In this document: positions 35,573 to 47,621 of the stretch, piece after piece
How the letters are laid out: each line of letters begins with the position of its first letter
How positions within the stretch are numbered: position 1 is the stretch's first letter
DNA from: Linyphia triangularis
Lineage: Eukaryota; Arthropoda; Arachnida; Araneae; Linyphiidae
Direction of reading: 5' to 3'
Length of the DNA: 64,000 bases
Assembly: GCA_963978545.1 (NCBI GenBank)
Contig: OZ021729.1
Coordinates: forward strand, 9,658,001 to 9,722,000
Position numbers and translations under genes: made by a program
The notes under the pieces: model-generated
Database searches by the model: none
What the model was told of the DNA's origin: nothing
What the model saw: the letters and a program-made list of their open reading frames with translations, nothing else

Positions 35573-36967
35573 CTACAACAACCAGCATTGTCATTTCTAT
35601 CGACAATTCTTATTCATACTGCTGCCACTCAAAATTATGATTCTTATATCATACTAAAAGATTCCATCACAAAACTTTAACATGTAAAGGATAAATATAG
35701 CGGACCAGGAGGATTCTTGATAACCTTTTAGTAATATCAATAAAAATCTAATTATTTTTTTAAAAACTTCAAGCAGGTGTCAAAGTTATAAAGCCTATTC
35801 TGACCTTTGAATGGTTTTATGAAACAAAAAATGAAAGAAAACTCTTGGCACAAGTTTGCAGCTCACTTCATCAATGGAAAATGGCATCAATCAACTTTGC
35901 CGTTTTTGAACATTTTGATTATATTTACATCGTTATTTCATAAAAATGAGCAGAGGTGCCAAAAAACAGACGATGGCAGTGTTATTTACACTATAGTCAC
36001 TCTCTGTTAGCACCATCACCTTATTTTAGAGATTCTGAAGTTTTGAGATTTTTGGCCTTAAATTAGGCCTAAAAGTCAAAAAATCCAGATTTCGGACTGA
36101 CTTGACTGGAAACTTCAGATAGGTGGCAAAGTTTTTTTTACTCTTAAGTATTATGTTTGTGGTGTACTATCACACAACAATACCAAATGTTTGCACATAT
36201 GTAAAGTCAGCTAAATTTTGGCTCTTAAAGTAGTAAAAAATAGCGGACATATTTTTGTCCGCTATCTGCACCAAAACTTAAGTGATGTGCCAAGAAATTA
36301 ACACTGATAACAATTAATACTAGTAGTATATTATACATTTTTGCAATCAAAAGTTTAGCACATGCAGAAAATTTGGCAAAAATTAATTCTAATGATAGCG
36401 TTTTTCATCAAAAATGCTATAAAACGCGCCTCCCTTCCTCTACAAAACCAGCTGAAACATGACAATGGAATGGAATTTTGTAAAGCGGTTTTCAAATTTG
36501 TAATCAGCATAACACAGAGAACATTTGCTGAAAATTTCATGGAAATCAAAAATTACCGTAATCACAGCCCAATGCTAAGTGTACCCCGCTCTCAGAAAAT
36601 CACTCTTAAGATTGGCTGCAATAAATACTGCGAGAGGCATTGACTCCATCATAAAATAAACTGAACACTTTCGACCACAGTCCCGTGTGTCATTGGCTTA
36701 TCAATTAATATTTGACCTAGTAATATTAATTTTTTTTCCATACAATTTTGCCACAAACCAATTTTATATAAAACAAAAACATACATATTAGAATCGCAAT
36801 TTGGCAATTCTTATTCGTTTACGAGAAGAATCGAAAATGCCCCGTGCGTCATCCAGAGAATCACTCATCAAATATCCATTGTAATTTTATTAGGATTAAA
36901 AAAAAATAAAAAAATATCAATTTTCAGAAATGCTGTATATTGCTAAATCAATAATAATTAAAGATAC

Positions 36968-37097
36968 CTATATTGGTGTAGCCGGTGCTGGTCCGAGAAA
37001 TACTCTTAACATAAGTCATACGGCCGCCTCTAAAAGTTTGTGGCGAAGGGTGGTTTAAAGGGTCCAAAGGAAAATCAACTTTAGTCAACTTTTTCAT
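36968..37097 (-). CDS. Candidate orphan coding exon, function unknown
   Basis: On the minus strand an ATG at 37097 opens 43 codons that end at a GT donor (ATAG|GTATCT, exon end 36968, phase 1). The peptide is varied and not AT-driven: MKKLTKVDFPLDPLNHPSPQ, then FRGGRMTYVKSISRTSTGY. Its base composition is clearly richer in G and C than the flanks. I do not recognise the family. No following exon was found before the palindromic transposon at 36609, which may separate or have destroyed the rest of the gene. It could be a real first exon, a gene relic or chance. Confidence 0.35.
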
Positions 37098-38922
37098 AAA
37101 AATAAATGGTCTGTGTCACCTTGTCACTCAAGAGTTGTACTTTGACAGCCTGTTTTAATGTTATGTGCAAAGCGATATCAGTCCACATAAAATTAGCCTC
37201 AATAAAATCTTTAACACCCCTAGTCTGTGAGATAATAAACTTTCATTTTCGTTTTTCAAGAAATTGAATGCAATGGACTATATTTTTTTATTCTCCCCGA
37301 CCTTAAATTTGGTTTATATAAGCACAACAATGAAATTATTAACAAAAAATGCTAAACTGATCAAACCTTATACAGTTTTAAACTGTTACAGTATTCAGGA
37401 CTACATGTAGAGTAGACAAAGTATCTGAATGGCTATAGTTTCGGTTCTATGTCTTAGAGTAAACCGTATTTCTCATTTGTAATTTTGTATAGTTATGTAT
37501 AAAAAAAATTATTTCCTGAATGATTTTTCTTATATAAGTAGGGAGTATCTCTGGAAACTTCAATACAAACTATTTTTGATGAGAAACACATCTTATAGGT
37601 ATTGGAAATATGAATGATTGAACACCTTCTTTTTTGTTGATATACGTCCCCCAAAATACAACAGTTTTACATCTTAGCTAATATTTTAGTAACCAATAGT
37701 AAGATTAGAAAGAAAATTCAGAATGGATGGGAGCATTTAACAAGGATATTCACAAAATTGGGGTGAGCATTGACCATATGGAATCTAATGAAGCCATTCA
37801 TTTAACATTATTTTATGATGCTTGGCAATTCGAAGTGTTTTTTAATGCTTAAGACGAATGTGGAATAATAGTATGGAGTTCCTGTTCAATAAAATAAAAC
37901 TTTTAAAAGCACATAAACGTAATCAATGTTTTAATATGTATCTGATCCCTTTGGACAAAAAAAGGGCTCTATACAATATACATTAATAAAAAATAAAAAA
38001 ATTCCACGAATTTCAAAGGAAGAAGTACGTGAGTTACCTCTAAGCCAAGGGAAAAGCTTCCATATTATAGAAATACTTAGTTGAGACTAATTAATAGGAC
38101 TAGAAGTATCCGACGTCTTATTCAAAAGAGTCTAATAGAAACCTTATGCAATTTCATTAATAATAAACGGTCGTTTTTTTCTAACCTCTGGTCATCCTTT
38201 TTCAAAAAGAACAAAAATCGTTTGCATTTCCAACTCGCCAATTCGCTTCATTTCCGAACTTGTCTGAATTATTACGTCATCAATGGCGGGTGTTAATGCA
38301 TAATGATGTGACCAAATTGACTGCATTTCTCATCAAATGAAGAGATAAACAGTGGAGAAATCTCAATGATAAGAGTTTTCCTTGAAAAAGAATAATAGCC
38401 AGCTTACATTGAAAAATGTCTCAACATTATTTATCAAGAAATGAAAGATTTGGCTAATGGTTAGTAATTTCCTCTTCCATCTTTACTACACCGTCGTCTT
38501 TTCCTCTACCATAATCATAGGCGCCCCCAGGAATATTTGCAAGGGGGTGCAAGACTAGATTTTTATCAAAATCATTAACTTTTATAGAAATGTTAATTAA
38601 TAATTATGTATTATAAATCACACTCTTTGAGAATAGAAAAAATTCAGGGTATATATTTTTGAAAGTGCAACCCTGTTAAAGAGAAACAAAAAAAATACAA
38701 AATAGTAAAAATATTAAAATATATATATTTTTAAAGATTTTTTTATCATCCAACTATCTCACGGCATTCAAGAGACAGTGTTTAGAATAGAGGAATGCAA
38801 AGATGCAAAAATACCAGAAGAGTAAAATTTTTTTATTTCTTCCAAGTTTCGGATATAATGAAAAGAAACAAAAAATTCAAAATGAAGCACGAAGGCAGTA
38901 TTGGAATATGTTCAATTGAATT
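37098..38922. other. Stretch without a recognised feature
   Basis: AT-rich; the 71-codon frame at 38081-38296 has no recognisable domain. I saw no element ends here. Confidence 0.45.
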
Positions 38923-38930
38923 CTAAAAGC

Positions 38931-40630
38931 TATTGCGTGGCACGAGCCGACGTGTATCGAGCCAACAGTGCGCACAAAGTAGCGCACAAACACCTGTTTA
39001 TAAGGGGGAGGAAATCCGCGACAAAGTAACATGGTATCATGAGCGCAAAAACTCTAGTTTATCAGGGGTTCACTTCTTCATTTCACAGGAGCGAACAAAA
39101 ATAGATTTATTTTACTAAGTAAAGGATAGGTTTTCTTTATTTGAAAGAGCCAAATCTCCAAAACTGTATTTTTTTTTGCGGCTAAATTTGTTACTCAGTG
39201 TATGCAGTACATATTAATAGAACTTACAAAGCAAAAATACGCATTTTTATGTTTTTGTCAGATACTAGGTTTTTAAATTGGACAGCCGATTTATATTTCT
39301 TATGATGATAACGTTCTGTTTAAATTAGAAGTTTCAATCCGTTGCACTTTTGCGGCTAATTTTAAATTCTGATAAGTTTTTGGTTTGCATGTTTAGTTTG
39401 CTTTATTTCGAGTGCCTCATTTTCACTGTGTTCTGCATTGTTGTAAATTTTACATTTGCCAATAAAATGGCCTGCACATTTGCAGTTTTACATGAATGTT
39501 CATCTTTTAATACAATCAGAATGCGACATTTTTATACTTGCAATACCCATTTTTCTTAATTTTAAGTTCAATTTTAAAAAAAGTAAATTAAAAAAAGTAA
39601 TCAAAAAACTAATTAAAATTGTAACATTCTTTTTCTCTATAATCCAATTAGAATGCCAAAACTACTTGTTTTGAAAATTTCAGAACTGTCGCCCAAGTTG
39701 AAATCGTTTTGTAAAATATTTGTTAATTAAAAAAGAACTAAATAAATATTTCAAATTCTGTTCCTCTAAAATCCAATTAGGTGGCCACAACTACTTATGT
39801 TGAAAATTTCAGAGTTGTAGCCCTATTAGAAGTCGTTTCATAATTTTTTTAATTAATTAAGAAAATTAATTAAAAAATAACTAATTAAAACTTTAACATT
39901 CTGTTTTTCAAAAGTTCAAATAGAAGGCTAAAATTACTTATGTTGAAAATTTCAGAGCTGGTATCTCTATTTGAAGTCACTTTGTAAAAAAAAAAAATTA
40001 AAAAAGAGCTAATTAAAATTTTAACATTCTGTTTGACATAAGTAAAATTAGAAGGCCTAAACTTCTTATGTTGAAAATTTCAGAGCTCTACTCCAATTTT
40101 AAGTAGCTTTCTATAGATCCACAGACAGCTTGTTTTATTATTATAGATAAACACCTTATAAACACATTTGTTAGAAACTATGTATTTTTTTTTTTTAATT
40201 TATTTAAAAACTTATAATTAAATACATATTGAAGCCAGATTCACAATTCTTCATGTCTCGCACATCCGTTAATAAAATATATTTTATTTGCAATAAAATT
40301 CATACCTCTAAGTTAATTACAAGTTTATTTATGTCCGCTCTCATAACGTCCTAATTAGTCATTATAATTGCAATTAGTTAATTAAAAAATTAACGAAAAA
40401 AAAGTTTGTGCCTATAAATGTATCATTTTTAATTTTGATGTACTGCCAAAAAGTTTGAAATTATACCATAAAAATTAAAGAATGGAGATCCTACCCTCTG
40501 CACATAAACTAGCAGTTTGTGCGCTCGTGGTACCATTCGCTTGATAAATGAGAGGCAACTCTCTCCCTGCAGGTGTTTGTGCGCTCCTGGTACGATGCGC
40601 TCATGGCACGTCGGCTCGTGGCACGACACC
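38931..40630. mobile_element. hAT-like non-autonomous element, 8-bp TSD CTAAAAGC
   Basis: CTAAAAGC flanks the element at 38923-38930 and 40631-40638. The inverted ends share CGTG(G/C)CACGAGCCGACGTG, and inside them both ends carry copies of ggta.ca.gagcgca(c)aaa and acaaacacctg. The end sequence is far more CpG-rich than the interior. The interior includes a Helitron-like segment (to 40147). No transposase was seen. Confidence 0.7.
39560..40147 (-). mobile_element. Helitron fragment nested in the hAT-like element
   Basis: The minus-strand 5' end TCTATAATAATAAAACAAGC at 40147 and the internal ~140-bp degenerate repeats (ttgaaaatttcagag..tag) match 21643-22713. The 3' terminus was not found, so the lower limit is approximate. 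Confidence 0.55.
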
Positions 40631-41269
40631 CTAAAAGCAGATTTCAAGATAGTATATCTGATGACTTAAAAAACGAAACATTATCCTAGAATTTTAAGAA
40701 CTACACAGGAAATGATTATATTCGTACAACAAAAGGAATAAAAACCACAAGCGCTAGAAAATCGTCACACCAGTAGCTATAAAAAATGACATGGGAAAGA
40801 AACAAAAGACTAAATTAATAGAAAAAAAATGTAACATAAAATTGTAAACGGCATATGTGCTTTTTTTTTTTTTTTTTTTATCTTGGAATTTACATCTTTT
40901 CCCTGATTTTTTAAAAATTTTCAAGAGCCAGGGGGGTGCAAGTGCACCTCCTTGCGCCCATGACCATAATTGTAGCAAACATTACGATGTATAACGTGCT
41001 ATTACCATGGAAAAGCTTTCAGAAGGCATCAGAATTTAAGAATTCGAATTTGTTTTAAAGGCTTAATTGTGATTAGTCACATTTGGAAAACTATGAACGA
41101 TAATGTCGTCCATTCTTTTTACTTTCAATTTCCCATATGCTTACATAGGGTTGGTTGGTTGTATTCAGATTATCTGGCGCCGTCAGCAACACGAGGGCTA
41201 TAATGCGCCGAAACATTTCGTCATTTAACAAACCAACATACATTTACAAACACCCATACCTACACGGGC

Positions 41270-42919
41270 TTACATAGGGTTATGCAAGTATAGCATTCAG
41301 TAAAAAAAAAATCGTGTTTTTTTTTTTTTTTTGTTTTTTTTTTTTTGCATTCTTTCACGTTCTGGACGTTGAGAAATGGTGTACGTGGTCAGCATAACTA
41401 CCAAACAAATTAACCGACTATGTGCGAATTAGTAGTGACCAGGGGGCTTGCCATTAATATTTTCGCCAAAATCGCGCAAGCGCCTCTAAGGTTGAAATCA
41501 TGGAAAAATCATGTTTTTCAGCAATTGCTCTAAAGAACGGCTGACGATTTGGTTAAAATGTTTGAACTACTGCATATGAAGGTATTTTAATCGTTACACC
41601 CCGTAGAAATTCAATTAAAAGCGTAAAAGATTGACAAACGTATGCATTTGCCTTTGAACATTGCCCAACAACGATTGATTTTTCTCTGTTTCACGCACAA
41701 GAAAAGATAATGTAATGTCTGAATACCACCACCATTTTGGCGATGTTTCCCCCTCCCTTTTTTTTCCCTTTCTTTTTTGCCCATGTAAAAAGCATTTTCA
41801 AAAATATTGCCAGTCTGGTCATTTTTATTTAAATGGGTGAAAATATGAAAACGATAAATAACACCATATTAATTTTTAACACAATTGCCAATATTCTAGT
41901 GTAATTGAAAGTTGTGAAATACTCCACACCCCGAGTTAAAATAAACTTTTGGACTTTCTAACCCGAGGTTGGTGACCTACCGTGTTAAATGTGAAGCGTA
42001 GTGACAGTTTCAAAATTTTCTGAGTAACTGTGCAACAAAATGGATAACGAAAGTTTGATAGTTTGTTTTGCCCATGGCAATTCAAAGAACATTATCTTTA
42101 GTGATATGAAACATCATTGCTAAGAACTGTTAGTGCAAGAAAATTACGCTGTTTATGTGAGATAGTTGAATTGTGAGAATATAATGAAATAATAAGTAGG
42201 TTTGGAAATACTGCCATACATCTCAAAGTTCTTTTTAAAGATATACTCAAAAAAGCTTCATTTAATTCAATAGAAATTATGAAAATCAATTATTTGGTAA
42301 TCAAACGAAACCAAGGGTGTGGAACATCCTACAACTTTCAGTTGCGCTAAATACTGGTCATTACATTTAATTTGAAGTGAATTGGTGATTTTTCTTTCAT
42401 TAAAAGAAATAGCCAGTTTGGCGATAATTCTTGCAGTGTCCCAAAAAACCCAGCCAAATTGTCGATATACTTTTCGATAATTCTTTCTTATAAGTGAAAC
42501 AAAGCAGAAACAATAGTTGATTGGCGATGCTCATGGGAAGAGAACTATATATTAAAGATATTTGTTTTTTTAACTTTTTACGCCTTTATCGCATTTCTAA
42601 AGAAATTTCGGATGTGAGAATGTTTAGAACATCTTAAGATGCATTACCACACCGATTTTGATCAAAATCGTAGAGCCGTGTTTTAGCAATTACAGAAAAA
42701 ATACATTTTTCAACGGCAAGTTACCTAATGCAGTTTATCTAATGCGCATGGGCGATTTTGACGAAAACTTTTACGACAGGTTCCGTGACCCCCACAAACC
42801 AGTTTGCAAAAGTTGAACATCGGAGGTCAATCCTTCCGGGAATTATGCTGACTGCAGACATACATTATTTCTAAACTATTTTTTTTAGCTCAGTAATATG
42901 TTCCAAAACGTGTAGAAAT

Positions 42920-42958
<39 letters not shown>

Positions 42959-42960
42959 AC
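41270..42960. mobile_element. Foldback element, ~650-bp inverted arms
   Basis: The right arm 42300-42945 (gtgtggaacatc..caactttca..gcgattttgacgaaaac..atgttccaaaacgtgtagaaatgca) is inverted at 41286-41945. The same arm sequence recurs at 47622-48262 and, inverted, at 61360-62570. The end contains a long A-tract (42921-42956). Confidence 0.7.
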
Positions 42961-43990
42961 AATAAAATAAAAACGCATACGTTAAAAAAACCTGTTTTTT
43001 TTTGTTTTTTTTTCTGCTTTGGTTTTTGTACCAAAAGCAATAATTTTATTCTTAATTTATAAAATAACTCCTTGTCTCTAATCTCTCGTATTAATTTTAA
43101 TTCCAAAATCCCTACATCACCTCCTTTGATAAATTTACACATAACTTAATGAAATTTCCTCACGCAATATGATTCAATAAGTGCATATTTAAATTCCTCA
43201 TTTTAATTCAAAGTCCATGCGAATTTATCTGTCGAAGTAGAATGACCACTGTAAAAGCACCCAACCATTATTATTATCATTTTTATAGTCTTTGGTAATA
43301 TATTTTTGTAATTTGTAACAAAATCAAAAACTAAAAAGTTATGTAACTGTGTGACGAAATGAAACATTCTTTATGAAGATAAATCCAAATCCCACTCTTT
43401 GAGAGAAACATTTCACAATACTATATCTCCCCCCCCCCCCAAAAAAAAAAAAAATATTATACGGTTTTGAAACTCTTATCGAACAGGAGTTAAGGATCTT
43501 GAAGGTTATACTGTGTGATCTAAAAAGACATTTGAAAAATCGATACTTTAAACAGGACGATGTAGTTTTCCCATAAATTGTAAAAAAAATATAAATATAT
43601 TTTTTTCCCTAAACGAACTTAATCAGTTTGTTTATCAACAAATTGAAATTTATATCGTTAACGATGGTTAGCAGTATGCATTTTAATCAAGGCCACACTG
43701 GATTGAAACGAAAGCTATAAGCAACTCTTCATGCAGTGACGTTTTTCAAAAGTCTATGGGTGAGAAGAAAACAAGTATGCACTATTATAATTATTTTTAA
43801 CACAGTTTTATTGTTAAATATATGGCAACGAAAATAGAAAAACAAAGCGATTGAAGAAAGTACAAATATCCAACTTTAGTTAAGCTGTTCTATTAGTAAT
43901 TCAATATTCAGTAAATTGCAGATTTCAAATTAAAAAAAAAAAAGTCCTTAAATTTTATAACAGGGCTACTAAGAAATAAGTTCACAAGCA
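42961..43990. other. Upstream region of the p25-alpha-like gene
   Basis: AT-rich with A/T/C tracts (43430-43455) and a possible splice acceptor TTTTATAACAG ending near 43963, which could mean the p25-alpha-like CDS sits in a second exon after a 5' UTR intron. Confidence 0.35.
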
Positions 43991-44563
43991 ATGAGTTTTG
44001 AAAACGGTAAAAATTCCAATTCCAATAGCAAAGCCACGTCTGCATCAAAAAATGGATCGTCTGCATCAAAAAATGGATCGTCTACAGAACAAAATGGCAC
44101 GTCTAATGGGAAAAACGGCACGTCTACAGAAAAAAATGGCACATCTACAGGTAAGAATGGGTCTAAAAACTCGGATAAAAACAATAACAAATCTGGTGAA
44201 TCTGACGTCAAAAGTTCTAAGAGCGTAGAAAAGTGCAAGAGTGACAATGACACAAGAGAAATTAGAAAATTGTTCGATTTCCATGTAAAAGCAAACGACC
44301 CATTTAGCGTAAACAACGGACTGTCAATGAAAATCACCAAGAAATGGTTCGAGGAAGCAGAAATGTTCGACGATGAGGAATTAGGAATCCAGGAAGACGA
44401 TTTTGAAAAGGCATTCAAAGCAAATGCAAAGGGGGAGGACAACGATAAAGTGGAATTTCTTGAGTTTATAGAATTTATCGAAATGTTGTCTGAAGAGGTT
44501 TCAAAGCATCCCCAACAGATATATAACAAACTTCTATCTGCTGATTCACCGACTCAAACTTAA
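43991..44563 (+). CDS. p25-alpha/TPPP-like protein with N-G-S/T-rich leader, intronless
   Basis: This 190-codon uninterrupted frame runs from ATG to TAA. Residues 1-87 are low complexity with repeated KNGSS, KNGTS and EQNGTS motifs and many Lys, Ser and Asn. Residues 88-167 are ordered and acidic: IRKLFDFHV, LSMKITKKWFEEAEMFD, LGIQEDDFEKAFKANAKG, DKVEFLEFIEFIEML. This spacing of helix, short loop and a second helix pair fits the EF-hand-like p25-alpha domain of tubulin polymerization-promoting proteins, which bind and bundle microtubules. The C-terminal tail is short. Protein-like codon usage and the ordered half argue for a real gene. Intronless structure could mean a retrocopy or one exon of a longer gene. 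An alternative is another EF-hand-like protein. The leader encodes many N-x-S/T sequons, meaningless unless secreted, and no signal peptide is present. Confidence 0.6.
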   Translation: MSFENGKNSNSNSKATSASKNGSSASKNGSSTEQNGTSNGKNGTSTEKNGTSTGKNGSKNSDKNNNKSGESDVKSSKSVEKCKSDNDTREIRKLFDFHVKANDPFSVNNGLSMKITKKWFEEAEMFDDEELGIQEDDFEKAFKANAKGEDNDKVEFLEFIEFIEMLSEEVSKHPQQIYNKLLSADSPTQT

Positions 44564-44938
44564 TTGTAGTGTTTATCAGTTACGTATCAGTTGAAATATT
44601 CTTTTTTTTTTCGCCAAGTATGCTATGTATCTATTTATGGCTGAACATGCATTTTGGGTGCAAGATTTGACAACCATCTTACTTTTGTTCAACAAAATTG
44701 CTTCCTACGTACTGGACGTTTCTCAAGAAATAACAAAACAAAAAAATATATATATATATTTTAACAAAAAATCTAATTTTGTTTTTTGGTCTAGAAAATC
44801 ATTTGATTTGAAGTTCTGCTAATAATTTTTTTTTTCCCTTTTTTTTTTCTGAAGACAAAAATTTAAAGGTACAAAGATGCAATATATCGAGCTTTTGTCA
44901 AAATTTAGATGACTATTTATTTAGTAGCCAGCTTATGG

Positions 44939-45095
44939 GTTAAAATTCCGAGTCCGGTACGTATTCTGCTCCAAGAATTGTTTACATATAACGATGTAAC
45001 CCCGCCAAATTATGGCAACCATTGACAGTTCACTTGTCATTAAAAAATGGCGGGGCTGCCGTTTTTTTTTAGAGAAAATTACCTTGGCGTAGACC
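44939..45095. repeat. Short MITE copy (relative of 46474-46649)
   Basis: Shares ggttaaaattcc.agtcc.gtacg, ccaaattatggcaacca and aaaatggcg.ggctgc with 46474-46649; the right end has diverged. Confidence 0.6.
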
Positions 45096-45164
45096 TTTTT
45101 TTTTGCTGTCGACTTTTTTTATTTATTTATTTTATCCAGGAATTTTGTCCGCCTAATTCCTGGT

Positions 45165-47390
45165 CAGCCAGGTAGCACAGTAGTATTACAGAGGATTTTC
45201 CAATCATGGTTGAAACTCGAGCATCGTTCCAAAATACGTTATTTTTTTTTTAAAAAAATAGAACTTGTCAAAAACATAACAAAGTATATTTTTTAGTTAT
45301 CCGACCTTTTGTTATAAAAAAAATTCAATTTAAAAACTGAACATCCACATTTCAAAACTCAAAGTATATATTGTTCAGAATTGGGCGTGATTGGCCAAGA
45401 TTCATAAAAACAGCCAGTTTACAACGGTAGCCAATGTCGAGCAAGACCTGCATTGTTATGTTATTGGGGGAAGCACGAGTTTGGTAATATTTCATCGCTA
45501 GTATAATAGTAAGCAAATACTGGAAATATTGGCATCTCGATATGTAATTAAACCAAATATTTGGCTCTTCCCCAGTAACACAAACATCTGGTCAACATTG
45601 GCTTGACACTGGCCAATCCCTTAGTCGACTATTATAGAGCAGGGGCAAAGTGACAAAATAAGAATATATAGGATTTTTTTGAAAAAAATATAGGACAATA
45701 TAAAATATCAAATAACTGCACACAGTTGCTACTGAACTTTAATTTTAACTCATTATATATTTCATTAATTAAAACTTTAAATGAAAATTACTGAAATGAA
45801 CATATAAGACATACTTATTTGAAGGACTTTCACACAGCACTAATTTTCCTTCCTATAAATTTTTCTTTAATAGAGAATATTAATAAAAAGTACTTCGAAA
45901 ATTACTATCACCCTTTAAAACTCATTATATTGAATTTAAGAAAAACAGAAAAAAAAACCACTAAGAAAAAGAAATCGCCTGATGCTGAATATGTCATCCT
46001 TTATTCGAAATTACCTCAATATTTCATACTTGGTATTCATCAATAAATCAAGTTTATATTAGCTACATTTGCAATTTTGAGTCTTTTGTTTCTAGCATGT
46101 ATAAGTGCTTGAGCTGACTTATTTCTTTTTATCCTTATTAGCAGTCTTTTGTTGGTATAGATTTATCCTACGGTGCCGGAAGGATTGGCGATTTAGCGCC
46201 AAATGTGGCAACCCGTTGACTTAGTTTTCGGGTAATCCTAGTGAGCGTTTAGATTTAGCAACAGATTTTTGACGTCATTTTCAATTTTTGACTTTTTTGA
46301 AAAGTCGCTATCCGAATTCTGACACTGTACAGCAAATTTTAACCCTTTCGTTTCCTTCATCAATCATTGACTGGGCACTCGAAATGTCGATTTTGGTCCT
46401 GCAAGTGTATAATAAAGTTGTTTTTTTTTCGCCGTTCTTCCCGAGGTAGTTTGTTTCTGCATCGTTTTCTTTGGTTAAAATTCCAAGTCCAGTACGGATC
46501 GTGCGTTAAGAATTGATTACATAGAGCCGCGCCAAATTATGGCAACCATAGGTAGTTCACATGTGATTAAAAAAAATGGCGAGGCTGCTATTTTTTGGCA
46601 AAAATCACCTTAGCGTAGAATCCGTACCTAACTTGGAATTTTAACCTTAGCTTTTTCGCTTCTCTTTTTGCATTTTGACCAATTAGTTTACTACGCGTGC
46701 TATGGAAAAGTTCACTTGTTTACAACTCTCGTCGGTCGAGTACAGTTGAGTTGTAGGAATAAGTCATCGTTACCTCTGTCGACGTGCGCTTTCCCTATGG
46801 TCACGCAGAAAGGAAGTGAGTAGTCAATGCAACACGTGACGTCACAAGAGATACGGCGCGGCAGCTTACTAACATCGCTTTTGTGGGTTTTCAGGTCTCT
46901 TTCACTTACGATCGCGGAAAAGAATCCGGAATATAAAAAATGGCAACAATCGGCACAGTTACTACAAATTTGAAGAAAATATAGGTCGAATCAACACAGA
47001 AATATAGGATTTATAGAACAATTATAAAATATAGGACAATATAGGACGTTTTTTCCGATTTAAAAAAAAATATAGGATTTATAGGATATATAGGACGTCT
47101 GCGACCCCTGTAGAGTGACCGCTGCTACGGATCTTGACCAATCTCGCTCAGTTCTGGTAAAATATACTGGAAGTTTTAAAATGTTGATACAGAGTTTTAA
47201 AATTGAAATATAGTGTTATCAGAAAAAAAGAAGAGGTAAAAATTCTGTTTTACGATGGTTTTGACAAGTTTTTTTAAAGAAAAGAATGGAGTATTTTGGA
47301 ACGATACTCAAGCTTCGGCATGGAATGGCCAATCTTCACAGAACCCGAGTTTCCGGCATTGGTCAATACCGCTGTACTTCCTAGGGTTTT
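45165..47390. mobile_element. Foldback element, ~450-530-bp inverted arms, with nested MITE
   Basis: The left arm (cgagcatcgttccaaaatac, cttgacactggccaat) is inverted in the right arm (gtattttggaacgatactc, ggaatggccaatc). Both arms carry the short repeated word tataggac/tatagga toward the centre. The right-arm sequence recurs at 57598-57880. The middle includes 46160-46340, which shares gacgtcattttcaattt..gaaaagtcgc with 60380-60670. Confidence 0.65.
46474..46649. mobile_element. 176-bp MITE with ~24-bp inverted ends
   Basis: The left end GGTTAAAATTCCAAGT.. TACGGA pairs with the right end TCCGTA..ACTTGGAATTTTAACC. The interior holds atggcaacca and aaaatggcga. It is nested in the 45165-47390 foldback element. 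Confidence 0.75.
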
Positions 47391-47621
47391 TTTGTGGTTT
47401 GTGAACATTAGCGAGCAGGGGTAGTCACTTTGTGTATTCCTATATTAAAGAAATTTGTGCATCCCTATTTAAAAAATCTTTTAGTGTATTCCTATTTTAG
47501 AGAAATTGTGCATTCCTATTTAATAGACCCCGTTCCGTATTCCTATTTAAAACTAAGAGTCCTTTTGGTAGGTTCAACTAATTTATTATCAACCCATTGG
47601 GATGTACGTGTCCTATTTAAA

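Larger units (their letters stand above)
32830..36609. mobile_element. 3.8 kb palindromic transposon with ~830-bp inverted arms
   Basis: Arms 32830-33653 and 35768-36609 are inverted copies with high identity; the same frame is read on opposite strands at 33066-32872 and at 36362 onward. Arm ends are TTAAGAGTG and CACTCTTAA. The 2.1 kb middle carries a decayed coding stretch on the minus strand and a smaller palindromic repeat. I could not establish a target duplication or superfamily. Confidence 0.75.

Noticed and set aside
32872..36643. Similar Lys-rich frames at both arms
   Set aside because: They exist because the arms of the palindrome are copies; the frames are short, lack domains and are open by chance.
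43969..44529. 186-codon frame on the minus strand
   Set aside because: It is the complement of the p25-alpha-like gene; its Ser/Leu/Phe/Asp-rich, runs-of-PFF composition is an antisense artefact.
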